Below, piece by piece: positions 53,901-63,229 of a stretch of DNA of 64,000 nt. The stretch's first letter is position 1. Every line of letters starts with the position of its first letter. Both the position numbers and the translations under genes were made by a program. The DNA is taken from assembly GCF_000237925.1 (NCBI RefSeq), contig NC_031502.1, positions 25,118,696 to 25,182,695 on the forward strand, given 5' to 3'. The DNA is from Schistosoma mansoni (taxonomy: Eukaryota > Platyhelminthes > Trematoda > Strigeidida > Schistosomatidae). The notes beneath the pieces are model-generated. The model worked only from the letters and a program-made list of their open reading frames with translations, ran no database searches and was not told where the DNA came from.

Positions 53901-55021
53901 ATTAAACAGATGATCGGTGTAACTGAATAAATCATAAAAAGAGGCAGAATACTGCGTAAACTCTAACTTCACCGAAGGTACACAATGAACAACAATTGTG
54001 ACTTCTGCAAATTTATTATTACAAGCACTAGATGTACAACTGAATAAAACTAATATTAAAACGCTAGTGTTATAGTGTAGCAAAATATATATTTCTTTAG
54101 TTTTACAAGACATTTCATGAGTAAAACCCACACTTACATCCTTGGATCTGCTACTATCTAGTTGCTTCAGCATCAACTTGATCTGCACTTATAGACTCGA
54201 CTAACCATGTCATCTTCCTGTACGTTCGTTGTTTAATTAAGGTGTTCCACTATATAAAACACCTTATTGTTTCTAGGTTTTAGACCTCTAACCGTCTCTT
54301 GAACCTCTTTTTGAGTACTCATATCACTTTACATAGCCTGTCGAGAATAGAGGGAATTTGCAGCATTGAATCACATTAGCATCAGCGGCCCCTGTACACC
54401 ACCCTTTTAAGTATATCAACCGCTCTTTATTGATTGAGGCATCCGACAGGACTACTTCTAGTTTCCTTAAAAAATTGGTAATCATCAGAGCCCTCCTTCA
54501 AGACATTTAGATACATGTTCTGGAAGTCCTGTTAAGTTACTGAGTTTGACGTCATTCCAACAGTCATCAAATAGCCTGAGAATACAGAAGTTTATATATA
54601 ATCAAACAAAAATTTCACTGTGTTATAGGAGAACGTTTTTTCACATAATTAAACATCCGTATATTTTGATACTCTTAGATTACTGAAGCCTATGCTTATC
54701 ATGTTATTCTCATTGCTTTTTTAGGAAATAGATGGAGCTGCTTTATTATGCCTTGAACAACACGATCTGATGCATGTATTAGGTATGAAACTGGGTCCTG
54801 CTGTAAAAGTATCTACTGCTATTCAAGCTTTACGTAAAAGCCTACTTGCAACACCTATTTCAGAACTTGGTCCAGAGCATGCGAATGCTGTCGCTGCAGC
54901 TGTATCATGTTTTACTAACAGTTTGTCGTCACAAGTTGGTATCGGTTCATCTGTTACTAGTGATTCTCAATCTGTAGTGAACGGTTCCAGTGTAGACACT
55001 TCATCATCTAATACCGGGTGA
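29505..55021 (+). CDS. L3MBTL: L(3)MBT-like Polycomb-group chromatin reader (10 coding exons)
   Basis: Exons 29505-29541, 29644-29868, 33597-33691, 34673-35038, 36906-37143, 39395-39483, 41334-41550, 42744-43476, 47591-48863 and 54725-55021 sum to 3570 nt, or 1189 residues plus stop, with every junction in phase. Domains are three MBT repeats (residues about 90-205, 215-320 and 322-423), a C2HC zinc finger of the L3MBTL/MYT1 type (about 453-480), an AT-hook KRKRGRPRKY (about 753-762) and a SAM domain (about 1065-1130). This architecture is that of L3MBTL1/3/4, nuclear readers of mono- and dimethyl-lysine that compact chromatin. The MBT2 aromatic cage is kept as Asp, Asn, Phe and Trp, with Phe in place of the usual Tyr. 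An in-frame TAA lies just upstream of the start ATG. The Ser-rich stretches between finger and SAM are longer than in vertebrates. Confidence 0.92.
29644..29868 (+). CDS. L3MBTL: L3MBTL exon 2: basic N-terminal region
   Basis: Starts after TGTGTTGTAG and ends ACACAA|GTAAGT, phase 1. It encodes a basic, Ser-rich stretch without a domain. Its phase joins the MBT1 exon through A+AA (Lys). Confidence 0.8.
30772..30971. other. Assembly gap (200 N)
   Basis: Run of N inside L3MBTL intron 2. Sequence on both sides looks error-rich: compared with 58970-59109 the left side differs by single-base insertions and deletions, and compared with 26985-27390 so does the right side. Confidence 0.99.
30972..31860 (+). 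mobile_element. Type B LINE 3' fragment in L3MBTL intron 2
   Basis: Copy of the fragment at 26985-27805. Bases 30972-31373 follow that copy with many single-base indels next to the gap; 31374 onward is clean and nearly identical. About 54 bp present near 27806-27860 are missing here. Confidence 0.75.
31861..33596. other. L3MBTL intron 2, distal part
   Basis: No exon or named repeat seen; entirely within duplicated copy 1. Open frames at 32228-32485 and 32873-33085 recur unchanged in copy 2 because the DNA is duplicated, not because of coding constraint. Confidence 0.5.
33597..33691 (+). CDS. L3MBTL: L3MBTL exon 3: start of MBT repeat 1
   Basis: Between TTTTTTAG and CAG|GTATGT. It encodes PGPFDWAQYLREIDADPV, the N-terminal arm of the first MBT repeat (compare W-x-x-Y-L-E in L3MBTL1). 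The same exon occurs a second time at 62723-62817. Confidence 0.92.
34673..35038 (+). CDS. L3MBTL: L3MBTL exon 4: MBT repeat 1 core and arm of repeat 2
   Basis: 122 codons. It holds the repeat 1 core (YLEGIDPHNESL, LHFASY, DFW, FPVGWC, LQPPKEY), then FNWTSFLAKLGAKPVPRHSF, the arm of repeat 2. The donor is GATTCT|GTAAGC, phase 0. Confidence 0.94.
35500..35529. repeat. (TA)n microsatellite at gap edge
   Basis: At least 30 bp of TA repeat running into the N gap; probably the cause of the gap. Confidence 0.95.
35530..35729. other. Assembly gap (200 N) beside a TA microsatellite
   Basis: Run of N directly after a (TA)n tract (35500-35529), in L3MBTL intron 4. The gap length is probably a placeholder. 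Confidence 0.99.
36120..36735 (-). mobile_element. Type B LINE 3' fragment, antisense in L3MBTL intron 4
   Basis: The minus strand encodes SDEISAQVQKARVAFANI, VLLYGCETWPIR, HRCLRNIARIC and then PRRVMLT, GGDEWEE and GWGPRDYHN: the C-terminal part of a fluke LINE polyprotein. It is broken between 36376 and 36473. Confidence 0.85.
36906..37143 (+). CDS. L3MBTL: L3MBTL exon 5: MBT repeat 2 core
   Basis: Encodes FAVGLKLEAIDKRNPSL, IHFDGWDSGFDQW and LHPVGYC. By alignment to L3MBTL1, the cage Asp and Asn (AIDKRN), Phe and Trp (HFDGW) are present; the position of the cage Tyr is Phe. This is the methyl-lysine binding repeat in the family. It ends AGTG|GTAAGT, phase 1. Confidence 0.95.
37144..39394. 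other. L3MBTL intron 5
   Basis: No recognised gene or repeat apart from the TA tract. A short Lys-rich open stretch at 39266-39375 could be an alternative exon. Confidence 0.5.
39122..39159. repeat. (TA)n microsatellite
   Basis: Uninterrupted TA repeat of about 38 bp in L3MBTL intron 5. Confidence 0.97.
39395..39483 (+). CDS. L3MBTL: L3MBTL exon 6: arm of MBT repeat 3
   Basis: After TTCTTGATAG, phase 2 completion gives Asp, then WSNRRNGFSWKLYLKET and VPKEAFDE. This corresponds to FCWEKYLEETGA...AF of vertebrate L3MBTL1. The donor GAG|GTAATA is phase 0. Confidence 0.92.
41334..41550 (+). CDS. L3MBTL: L3MBTL exon 7: MBT repeat 3 core, divergent
   Basis: Begins FLINQRLEAVDKR after CCCAACAG and continues directly from the AFDE of exon 6. 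It ends LQVPPG with donor GGAT|GTAAGT. The repeat keeps LEAVD, the DGW motif and FPVGYC, but the usual Y-D-F/Y-W stretch after DGW is replaced by VKYNIRIEV, and the Asn of R-N-P is Cys. Confidence 0.92.
41922..41967. repeat. (TA)n microsatellite
   Basis: Uninterrupted AT repeat of about 46 bp in L3MBTL intron 7. Confidence 0.97.
42744..43476 (+). CDS. L3MBTL: L3MBTL exon 8: C2HC zinc finger and Ser-rich linker
   Basis: Encodes CPTPGCKGYGHIKG followed by SHQRISGCP: the Cys, Cys, His and Cys of the C2HC finger found after the MBT repeats in L3MBTL1/3/4. A long Ser/Thr/Pro-rich disordered region follows. The donor GTTGG|GTAGGT is phase 2. Confidence 0.93.
43477..47590. other. L3MBTL intron 8
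   Basis: A 4.1-kb AT-rich intron. The only structured element seen is the hammerhead remnant at 45334-45470. Confidence 0.5.
45334..45470 (+). ncRNA. Decayed Sm-alpha-like hammerhead ribozyme with inverted partial copy
   Basis: 45405-45470 aligns with the schistosome satellite/SINE hammerhead. It shows GGTACATCCAGCTGACGAG with core CTGACGA (45416-45422), then CAAACGCACATCCTAGATTCC, where the family has GAAAC...GTC^CTGGATTCC. The first core is intact. The second core has C for the essential G, and stem II no longer pairs well. The cleavage triplet reads ATC, which is allowed. So it is probably inactive. A perfect 16-nt inverted copy of GGTACATCCAGCTGAC lies at 45334-45349, 55 bases upstream. 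It lies in L3MBTL intron 8. Confidence 0.75.
47591..48863 (+). CDS. L3MBTL: L3MBTL exon 9: AT-hook, Ser-rich linker, start of SAM
   Basis: After TATTATTAG, base T completes the Gly codon. It encodes a Ser/Asn-rich region, an AT-hook (KRKRGRPRKY), another long low-complexity region, then the SAM start NPNVVANFISTLPGC. The upstream part of this open frame (47490-47590) is intron. The donor AAT|GTAAGT is phase 0. Confidence 0.92.
49700..52200 (+). mobile_element. Type B LINE, longest copy, in L3MBTL intron 9
   Basis: Plus strand, in order. Endonuclease pieces lie at about 49930-50480 (DCSPDELKDDFYRKL, VAGDFNA, the DSDHAFV near 50430). The linker at 50500-50970 reads SNLNQWVPKNQWIS and RKLIPSGSEHDEE. 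The reverse transcriptase at 51060-51870 carries FLDMEAAFDSVDRE, RQGCPLSPFLFNF and the catalytic YADD at 51814-51825. The thumb region at 51870-52200 carries FTYLGRLISRN. Several stops and frameshifts break it. It lies in sense with the host gene. Confidence 0.88.
52201..53339. other. L3MBTL intron 9, middle part
   Basis: Between two LINE pieces. An open frame at 52677-52976 has no recognisable domain and no splice support. Confidence 0.4.
53340..53745 (+). mobile_element. Small decayed type B reverse transcriptase fragment
   Basis: SSVIRQDNSFLFDFFVDI, DPEYTNRILLFGED and the following SVPSLTVGSGEVKRVNRFT parallel the reverse transcriptase of the copy at 51660-52010. The catalytic YADD is replaced by YTNR. 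It is a heavily eroded copy in intron 9. Confidence 0.65.
53746..54724. other. L3MBTL intron 9, distal part
   Basis: Nothing recognised; the minus-strand open frame at 53898-54188 looks fortuitous. Confidence 0.4.
54725..55021 (+). CDS. L3MBTL: L3MBTL exon 10: end of SAM domain and stop
   Basis: After TTTTTTAG, EIDGAALLCLEQHDLM and LGMKLGPAVKV complete the SAM domain begun in exon 9, followed by a short Ala/Ser-rich tail and TGA. SAM domains in this family self-associate or bind partners. Confidence 0.93.
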   Translation, partial: EIDGAALLCLEQHDLMHVLGMKLGPAVKVSTAIQALRKSLLATPISELGPEHANAVAAAVSCFTNSLSSQVGIGSSVTSDSQSVVNGSSVDTSSSNTG

Positions 55022-55158
55022 AGCTATTTGCATAACACTAGTTTTTCTGGCTTATCTAGTTCACTGTCGATCAGTGATCGGAATGCACTCTCTCCTACAT
55101 TCCTACACTTGCTGTTTATTGGAAATTCATCTTAAAGTTATTTCAAAAAGGGAAGGAC

Positions 55159-55164
55159 AATAAA
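55159..55164 (+). terminator. Candidate polyadenylation signal of the L3MBTL gene
   Basis: AATAAA lies 138 bases after the stop codon in GGACAATAAAGAATTG. It is the first canonical signal downstream. Confidence 0.5.
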
Positions 55165-55327
55165 GAATTGACCGTTTCATATTTTTACTTTGGGCTTTCG
55201 GTTTTTTGCCTTTTCCACTGTTTATGTATCATCTGCCTGTAAACGGTTTTAGTCCAATTATATCTCAGTCGATGTGTGTATGCTTTGTTTCATAAGAACT
55301 GTAATTCAGAATCATCTTCCTAGTTAA

Positions 55328-55362
<35 letters not shown>

Positions 55363-56469
55363 GTCATTAGCGATTGAATTTGATCATATATACAATAGTG
55401 CCTTACAGTATAAAACAAACTGAAAATCTGCAGTTCGGATTCTGAACTATATATATATATATATATTCCTCGATTATGGGTTGCATATCGCAAAGCAAGA
55501 ATCTTGTTTATCAAACTTTTCTATTGGATGACTTATCATCTATTGTTTTGATATCATGACTAAAGATTGGATTTTATTTAATATTTTGTATAACTAATAA
55601 TCCAATGTTTAACGTTATACAACACTTTTTATGATCAAATAAATCACGATTCTTGTTAGTGTTACTATCATACTACCATTAAGTTTGCTACTTGACTTTG
55701 TAAAACAAATCTGATCTATTTTTAAATAACCTCTATTAGTGTTTTTATTGTCTGTTTAGTGAATTCAAAAACTTTAATTTCCATAGTTGGATTTTGTGTA
55801 CGAATATATATCTTAGTGACCACTACTTCCGATGAATGTGTTCTTGATAAATTACGATTGAATCTGTGACTTACGACACGTACTTACGTGCAAGTAATTG
55901 TAAACGGAATGTATGCTATTTCGTACAATCTTTTATTGACATTTTTTCTTAGTCATGATTGTTGGCTTATTGACTTCTGGACAGAACTCCCCTCTATTTG
56001 CGGCGTTTTTTAGTCATCCCCTTTTTTCTATCCTGAATAAGAAAATGTTCGAGATATTCCAGAGAATTAACTAAACCTAAAAGTAGAATGTTGGAACATA
56101 TTCGTGCAATTACTCAGGCCAGCACATTTACGCATTCCTTTTGATTCTTTTGGCATCTATGCAAGAAATAACAAGTGCACATTCTCCAAAATCTTTGTAC
56201 TTGAAATACTCACTTGTTCCTCCTCATCATCATATTATTATTATAACAAAATCCCTTTTGAACAAGTAGCAATTTCTTCTCGATGATGTTTATCAAGTTT
56301 ATTTACAAATATGGATCTTCTGAATCATACAAATGTTTTGATAATAAATGTTCGCTTTGGAATATGTTTCTTTTGAATTGTACTGGCGTTTATCAATAAT
56401 TTTTTTAAATTAAGAATATTGAGACAAGTTACAAAGCTGTAATCTTCAACAAGACATATAAAATTGCAT
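55165..56469. other. Downstream of the L3MBTL gene; no gene recognised
   Basis: AT-rich intergenic sequence with microsatellites and no coding signal. Confidence 0.45.
55331..55362. repeat. (ATT)n microsatellite
   Basis: About eleven ATT units shortly after the L3MBTL gene; a short TA tract follows at 55449-55466. Confidence 0.95.
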
Positions 56470-57975
56470 CAACTAAAGTCATACTTTAGATGATTGTCCC
56501 TATCTTTGAAAAAGGTTCACATAGTTCCTGTAACAACTATCGGGTGATAAGTCTACTTCCGATTGCGTCCAAACTGTTGGCTTCCGTCAAACTTCGTAGG
56601 TTGTTCAAAACTCGAGAAACATCGACTCGCAAGGAGCAGGCTGGTTTTTGTTCTGGTCGAGGATGTATTGATCATATCTTCATCCTCCGCCAAATGTTAG
56701 AACACAGTCATACTTATCACAGACATCAGCGCTGCCTTTGATTCGTTGGACAGGACTGTCCTCTGGGAATTTCTATTGAAGAAGGGTGTGCCTGAAAAGT
56801 TTATTAACATCTTAAAGGCCCTGTATACAAACACCTCAGGCAGACTGAGGGCATACAACCACCTTTCTCCATTGTTCTATTCAAGCAGTAGGGTAAGCAG
56901 GGTTACCCAATCTCACCATTCCTCTTCATTTTTGCGATCGATGGCGTTCTGGAAACAGTCCTGGTGGATGTAACGGCGGTATGGATCTACTTGAAGAAAA
57001 ACTTCTCGACCTTGAGTATGCGGATCATATTGTCTTACTGTGCGATAATGCTTAAACCATGCAATCCTCACTTAATCAGTGTCCGTAGGTATGGTATGTA
57101 CTTCCCACCTTCTAAGTGCAAAGTACTTCTACAAGACTGGCAGGATCCTAATTATTTACTCACCCTGGGTGGTGAGCAGATCGAAGTAGTTGAGAAGTTC
57201 GTAAATCTAGGTAGCTGCACAAGTGCTAGTGGTGACATGAGTGATAAGATCGATTCACGCATAGCGAAAGCCGGAGCGGCTTATACCAATCTGGGCCACC
57301 TTTGTGATGTTAGTCTGACTGTAAAAGGTCGGATCTATAATGCGTCGGTGAGAGCATTTTTGCTGTATGTTTGTGAAACCTGACCTCTCCGAGTTGAGGA
57401 TGTTAGACGACTCTGTGTTTAATCATCGTTGTCTCCGAAGGATTGCTGACATCCAGTGGCAACACCGTGTTGGTAATGCAGAGGTTCGGCATCGTGTGTT
57501 CGGGTGCAGAGACAATCATTCGATTGGTGTCACCATCTTGAAACACCGACTTCGGTGGCTTGGACATGTTCTACGAATGTCGTCTCAGAGAATTCCACGT
57601 CGTGCGTTATTTGCCGACGCTGGGACTGGTTGGGAAAGCGGTGAAGTGGTCAGTGTATGACATGGTGTCGTGGTATGAAAGAAAGCTGCAAAGGGCTGGC
57701 TTCTGTTGGTCCTTCACAGCTCCCTATCTGCGGTCCGAGAGATGGTGCAACACAGTGGCTAGAGACGTTATCAGATATGGCTCAGAATAGAAGCCAGTGG
57801 CGATCCAGCTGTAACCTTCTCTTACTTTCTTCACAAAAAGTGCTTTTAACTTCTCTAACTGAAAGAATCCCTTCTGGTTGTACCTTTCTCTTCCCATTCT
57901 CATTGTTTTGTGTGGCGCATAAATATTTGGTGCCCCCTTGTACCAATATTTGTTTTCAAATAAATAAATAACTCT
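56470..57975 (+). mobile_element. Type B-like LINE, 3' half
   Basis: Starts with IVPIFEKGSHSSCNNYR, then QAGFCSGRGCIDHIFILRQ, DRTVLWEFLLKKGVPEKF, a thumb region (VEKFVNLGSCTSASGD), GCRDNHS and LRWLGHVLRM. A 3' tail reads GGTGCCCCCTTGTACCAATA and ends in (AAATA)n. Frames are broken in several places. Truncation at the 5' side is typical of LINE insertions. Confidence 0.85.
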
Positions 57976-58189
57976 TCAGATTGACTCATCGAACGAAAGA
58001 TTAAAGATAACTTAAATACTATTGATAAACTAAACGCGATATATAGTTTTAATAGGTTGAATGAGATAATTGTATGAAATTCCACCTTGACATGGAAGTT
58101 GGGCTTGCACATCGTGATAGCCAAGTCTAATGGCTGGAATATTCCTTTCTTTAGGTCCAACCATCCCAACTAGTTCGGTTGGAGAGCGT

Positions 58190-58680
58190 TAAGTTCTCGC
58201 TAGCTAAAACTATGGGATCTTAGGTTTTTCATGCATACTCTGAAACACTGATATAGGATCTGATTGTGGTCATCCACTTGATCTCACCTAACCAATATGA
58301 ACAGTCAAACACAACATACCCTTCGTTTATCAGGCAACGCAGCATCAATTACCCGTGACTACACTGGTGTAGGTATGGCGCTAAAAGGACTTTTTTCGAC
58401 GATCTATTATGTTCTGTTGATCTCGTACGCACTGTTAGAACTCGGATAGATCAGAACGCTTTGTCGTTTCTTCCTACGCCCCCATTAACCGCAGATGGGT
58501 TGAAATAAAAAGTAAGTTTTACAATAAACTTTGGAACCTTCGAAAAGACTGGCGCTCAGGTTTAGTAGGCAATTTTAACGTCAAAGTCGATAGTCTATTT
58601 CGAATTGAAAATACTTAGGTGGATCCTATGGCTTTACGCCCTAGATAACGGTAACATTGTGTTGCAACTAAATTCAAATA
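58190..58680 (+). mobile_element. Type B LINE endonuclease fragment
   Basis: Reads RLSGNAASITRDYTGVGMAL and, in another frame, the ERFVVSSYAPINR and GNFNVKV of the endonuclease domain (compare VAGDFNA). It is cut off exactly where the duplicated block begins at about 58687. Confidence 0.65.
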
Positions 58681-59339
58681 ACTATACACGATCTTTGAAA
58701 CAATTCACGTCATAAAAAACTATAGGTTCACAAAATTCAGTTCACTGTTACCTGTCTCAATCAACTACTTCACGGTTGTATATATTTGAAGGCCTCATCT
58801 TTAAAGCAATCGGGAGATAAACATCTGATAGTGTCCTCACGTGTTATGCCCTATTATATTGTTTCGTAAGTAGGTTATGGTAGACTGTCTAATCCAATTC
58901 TCTGTATTTTATTGGTTTTTGGTGGCTGGTACAACCTCCTTGGCTAGTTAATTTGGTTGTGGAGAAATGAAAAGATTTGAGAGAAAATCTACTCCTAAAT
59001 GATCGGGGTGTGAATTCCAAATGACTGATATCCTCGTCGCATATTTTGTTGTTCATGTACTGAAACACTTGTCATCGAAATTTGCCAAGTAAGATCTTTA
59101 TTGTTCATTGGTTCCCCATCATGCACTCCATATTGAACAGTGTAGATCGACTATGATTTAGGTATACGAATTATGTTATTCACTCACACGCTTTTGATGA
59201 GGTTGATTTATCAAAATATATTCTCCCACATGCAGTGGCTTATCCTTCAAATGTCTTTGTAGGTGTTCTAGACAACATTACACTACTAATCACACTTACA
59301 GAGATTACCTTGTTAGTTATCATAATCAGTTTCTTATAT

Positions 59340-59540
59340 TTTATTTTATTTAAACATGAATATTGGTACAAAGGGGCACCAGATACGTATGCGCCACACA
59401 AATCTCGTGATTTGTGTGAGGGCTGTGATACTGCCCGGGTGCCCAAACCGAAGCAGATGGTTTTCTTAGGGGGCCACACCCGGAGCCTTTGACCTAACTG
59501 TGCGTTAGCATCGGTTGCCATACCACCTCCACACAACAAA
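59340..59540 (-). mobile_element. LINE or SINE 3' tail, minus strand
   Basis: The minus strand carries GGTGCCCCTTTGTACCAATATT followed by a short A-rich tail, the same tail as the LINE ending at 57975 but with a different upstream part. It is a 3'-end insertion without coding potential of its own. Confidence 0.6.
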
Positions 59541-60499
59541 ATGAAAGTAACATCAAGAGTCGAAATAATAGTAGTTTCAATGATAGTGCGTAGTAGCCAA
59601 ACATAGACACCCTACCAAGTTCAGATTGATTTAATATAGTGGACGTTTAAGTGTAATTTAATTACCAGCCCTCCTATCTATATCCATAGCCAAAAACGGT
59701 AGCTTACTTTACGTATTTATTGGACAAATAACATGTTCTTGGGCGTCTTTTCTCAGTATTAGAAATAATTCCAGGCTGCCACTTCAAAGATTCTATGAAA
59801 TAGTGTCGGGTGGTTACGCATAGTCAGTAGTTTTTTTTTCGGGATTCTCATTCAGTGTTATACATCCCATTGTCTGGATCTTACATTTGTTAGTAAATTT
59901 GTTTCGTAGTTACATGATGAAAGTCGTGAGGGAAACAGCGAAAGTAGCTACTGTATTAGTGATTAGAGTCAGGATGAGTTCGTTTATACTGTTATGTCGA
60001 AGTTTTTCCACAGCCTCAGGACATTTCTTCAACAATCGGACTTTTTTGTATAAATAAGATATCACATTTTAATACAGCACATTCGTTTTTCTCCACAATA
60101 GTACATTTTTCAGGTTTCTTAAAAAGTATTGTCTATAAGCTAGTTTGTGATTGGCTGATCAAGATCACTTTCAAATCATCATTGGGAACTAAACAATTAC
60201 AACAACTTGGATACGATTAGCGATAAACCAATCGCTCCTGATAGGCATCGGCCATCTTTCTTCTGATCATTTTCTCTAGTATTGTCACTTGCGAAATGTC
60301 CATTTTTGTATCCAAAGCCTGTGCTGGTGGCTAAGATTTACCAAGTGGCAACCAAATTAATTTTGTGCTTTTAATTTCTAGGTCAACTCTTACATATTTA
60401 GGTGCGTTATTTTTCTGCATACAAATGGGGAACATTACTTCAGAACTGCTCTGCTTCGGCCTTTGAATTATTCATATGGTGTAAGGTAGTTGAGTGTAC
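59541..60499. other. Sequence unique to duplicated copy 2
   Basis: Nothing recognised. It is absent from copy 1, whose equivalent position is the N gap plus LINE-like sequence. Confidence 0.4.
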
Positions 60500-60967
60500 C
60501 GACCGTTTCACTTATTTTGAAGGTCTCATCAGCTCTAGTCGCTTGGTGTTTTGCGAGATCTTGTGACAAGTTAAGAAAGCCCGATCAAACTTTGACAGCT
60601 TGGATTACTTGTGGCGTAGGTTATATATCCATCCGAAAACCAAAGAACGAGTATACTGATATCAGTTCGCTTCGTTCTACTTTATGACAGTGGGACATGA
60701 CCTTTGAAACCAGAGAACAATCATAGTTAACAAGTATTTGATCATAGGTGTCCCCAAAACATTGTCTGTTTATATTGGGACCACTGAATGAGCAATGCTG
60801 AGGTTAGATGCAGGCACTAAGTAAAGATAGCAAACCGGTTGATTAGATAGTAAATCTTCATAAACTGAGGTGGTTGGGACATGTGTTGCAAATGCCTAGC
60901 CACCGCCTGCCTCGACTCGCGGCGTGTCATCAGTTCACCAAGTTTCTGATTTGTTCTAAACCGTGTA
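60500..60967 (+). mobile_element. Type B LINE 3' fragment within duplicated copy 2
   Basis: Same sequence as 31374-31841, with the same missing 54 bp relative to 27806-27860, so it was copied as part of the segment. Confidence 0.75.
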
Positions 60968-62722
60968 GGTAAGTGCTGATTACCCAGTTATTATCCGGTT
61001 AATAATCGTGACCAATGGTTAAAGACGTAATGAGATAGATGAGGTGCATTCTGTCTGTCTTTATTTAAACCCGGAGTCCCAAAATGTGCCGATACTCCTA
61101 GTGTTCTTTCTCCGTGCCTAATACTTTATACAAAATTTAGTGCTTTTACCAATTCTGCTTTTCTTGGATTCGTCTTGATTACGTGTCTCACTATGTTAGT
61201 GGAAACTTGAACCAATGCACATATGTATCAAGTTCTATGTAGCTTTTGACTGACCGATTGCTCGTGTTTTTCCCGTATTTTTGAGAGGTATTTCCTTAGA
61301 CTCATTTGACCGTTGTGATTCCCATATCAAACTGAACCTTAGTTTCTCTGTAGTTGACATTTAAAGCAATAGCGTTTAGTGTTAAAACAGGCTGCGTAGT
61401 TATCAGTAATTACGTTTTTATCATTGAAATGTGTGGATTATTGTCACTTTTTTATTTCCTGATGCATAAGGCAAAATTTAACGGGGTTTCGATAACTTTC
61501 AGTAATTTTACAGACCATGGTAGTAAATTAAGGGGCTACAAAGTGTCTCACCGCGTATTTTTTCCGAAGCATTTTCAAGTTATAATAAAACGACTAAATT
61601 CGACTTATTAAGATTGTTTGTTTTCTGTTAAGTAAGAAATTTATTCAGTAATATTCTGTAACTATCTTTTCAAGTGACAGACGTACTATGGTATTTAAGG
61701 CATGTAACTAAAATCTCACAACTTTAGTAAGTGCTAAAATACATTTGATTTGGTTAGATTAGGATCTAAGGACTTTTTTTTCAAAATAAAAGACATATCA
61801 TCGACTTCGTGCATTCAAATAAAAAAAGTGTTCATGTATCATAGTGAGCCTCACTATAGATCGTCTAATTAATGGAAACTGAAAAGCTATTACTGTAGTA
61901 ACATATTAATTTGCTAAGATAGGCATTTAGCATAAGAAGTCACTACTAAATAGATGAGTTTGATCATCCTTAACACATATATGTTAATATGTAGATTCTT
62001 ATTGTTGATGAAACCTTAAAAGCTGAGAGTAGCATTTAATGTATTTGGTGGTAAAGTATCGCAATTTATTAGTATGATTTACAGGATCTGATAAGTGGGA
62101 ACGTGTATACACCATTGTATCCTTTATTAAGGAGTCCCAAAATACCCGTTGATCGCTTGAAAACCTGAACTGACTAAACAAGTGGGTTATACCATCTTTT
62201 GAAACCACCACAAATTATTGGTTAATTTATTCTTTTAACTTAGTTTTTATTATCAATTGATAACATAAAGAGGTTCACAGTTGTCACACTTTTCTTGTTC
62301 CCAACATGGGATTCATTTTCATGTAGTTGGATTTTTGGTTAGATATATGGAAGTTCTCACGTGCTACTTTCTTATCTTATTCAGAAATTCTGTTTGACAC
62401 ACGAGATAACTTTTAGATTGGTTATTACCTGTCAGACAATATGTCTCGCTACATACGGTTTACATTCTGATTAGGTCTTAAATGCCCATGTAGTTGTTTT
62501 AGAGTGACCTGAAAAAAAATTTAATTTACAACAGCTGATGCGACGTCTAAAGGCTGGATCAAATCTTGTTCAGCACTGACTTTACGGTAGTATTCTGACG
62601 TTTTAACAACATGCTTGTAGAATGTGCTGTTGCTCCATTTTTTTAGGTACTTTATGGTATAGATAGTTTTTCAGGTCTGTTAGCAACCAAATCATTTCAA
62701 TCTTTACATGGTTGTTTTTTAG

Positions 62723-62817
62723 AACCCGGGCCTTTCGACTGGGCACAGTATCTTAGAGAAATTGATGCAGATCCTGTTCAGTCTTCTCTCTTTTTTCATG
62801 TCCCTTTTGAAGTCCAG
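62723..62817 (+). pseudogene. Orphan second copy of L3MBTL exon 3 (MBT repeat 1 arm)
   Basis: Base-for-base copy of exon 33597-33691 except one silent change (GAT to GAC, Asp). Both splice sites (TTTTTTAG and GTATGT) and the open frame are intact. It lies 7.7 kb beyond the gene's stop codon with no other L3MBTL exon around it in the window. It is either the start of a partial duplicate gene beyond the window or a misplaced haplotype. Confidence 0.8.
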
Positions 62818-63229
62818 GTATGTCATGTACCAGTTTCATATACTAATGTTGAAAGTTTATGTAAAATATCTCAAGAGCATCCACATACATTTAATTAGTA
62901 GTTTGTAAAAGATATCCTCCAAGTTCGTTTTTACGGTTTAAGTAGTCGTTTTGCAAATAATCTCAGTGATTTATATGTACCGGCTCTCCAAGAATATATA
63001 TATGTAAATTTCACAATTTCTTCGCCTTATTGTTTTTACAATGTCGTATCTAGGATTCATTTGGCCACTATAGCTTTATGCCATCTGAGAGTTAAACGGC
63101 CAAGGAGACTACAAATCGACGCTGTTCTTTGAAACGTAAAGGGGTCCTATTATCCAATAACCACTTCAATAGTCTTAATTGTTGATTAGATATGACAACG
63201 GTGAATCATACTCAGTTGGAAAATGAGTG

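Larger units (their letters stand above)
58687..63229 (+). repeat. Segmental duplication, copy 2 (with 1.4 kb not found in copy 1)
   Basis: 58687-59109 and 60500-63229 duplicate 30351-30771 and 31374-34103. The intervening 59110-60499 is replaced in copy 1 by the gap and 402 bp of LINE-like sequence. The left edge abuts a truncated LINE endonuclease piece. The right edge ends inside AAAATGAGTG, after which the two copies are unrelated. Confidence 0.92.

Noticed and set aside
59240-59539. 99-codon minus-strand frame reading LRVWPPKKTICFGLGTRAV
   Set aside because: It falls in the shared 3' tail region of a retroelement; considered non-coding.
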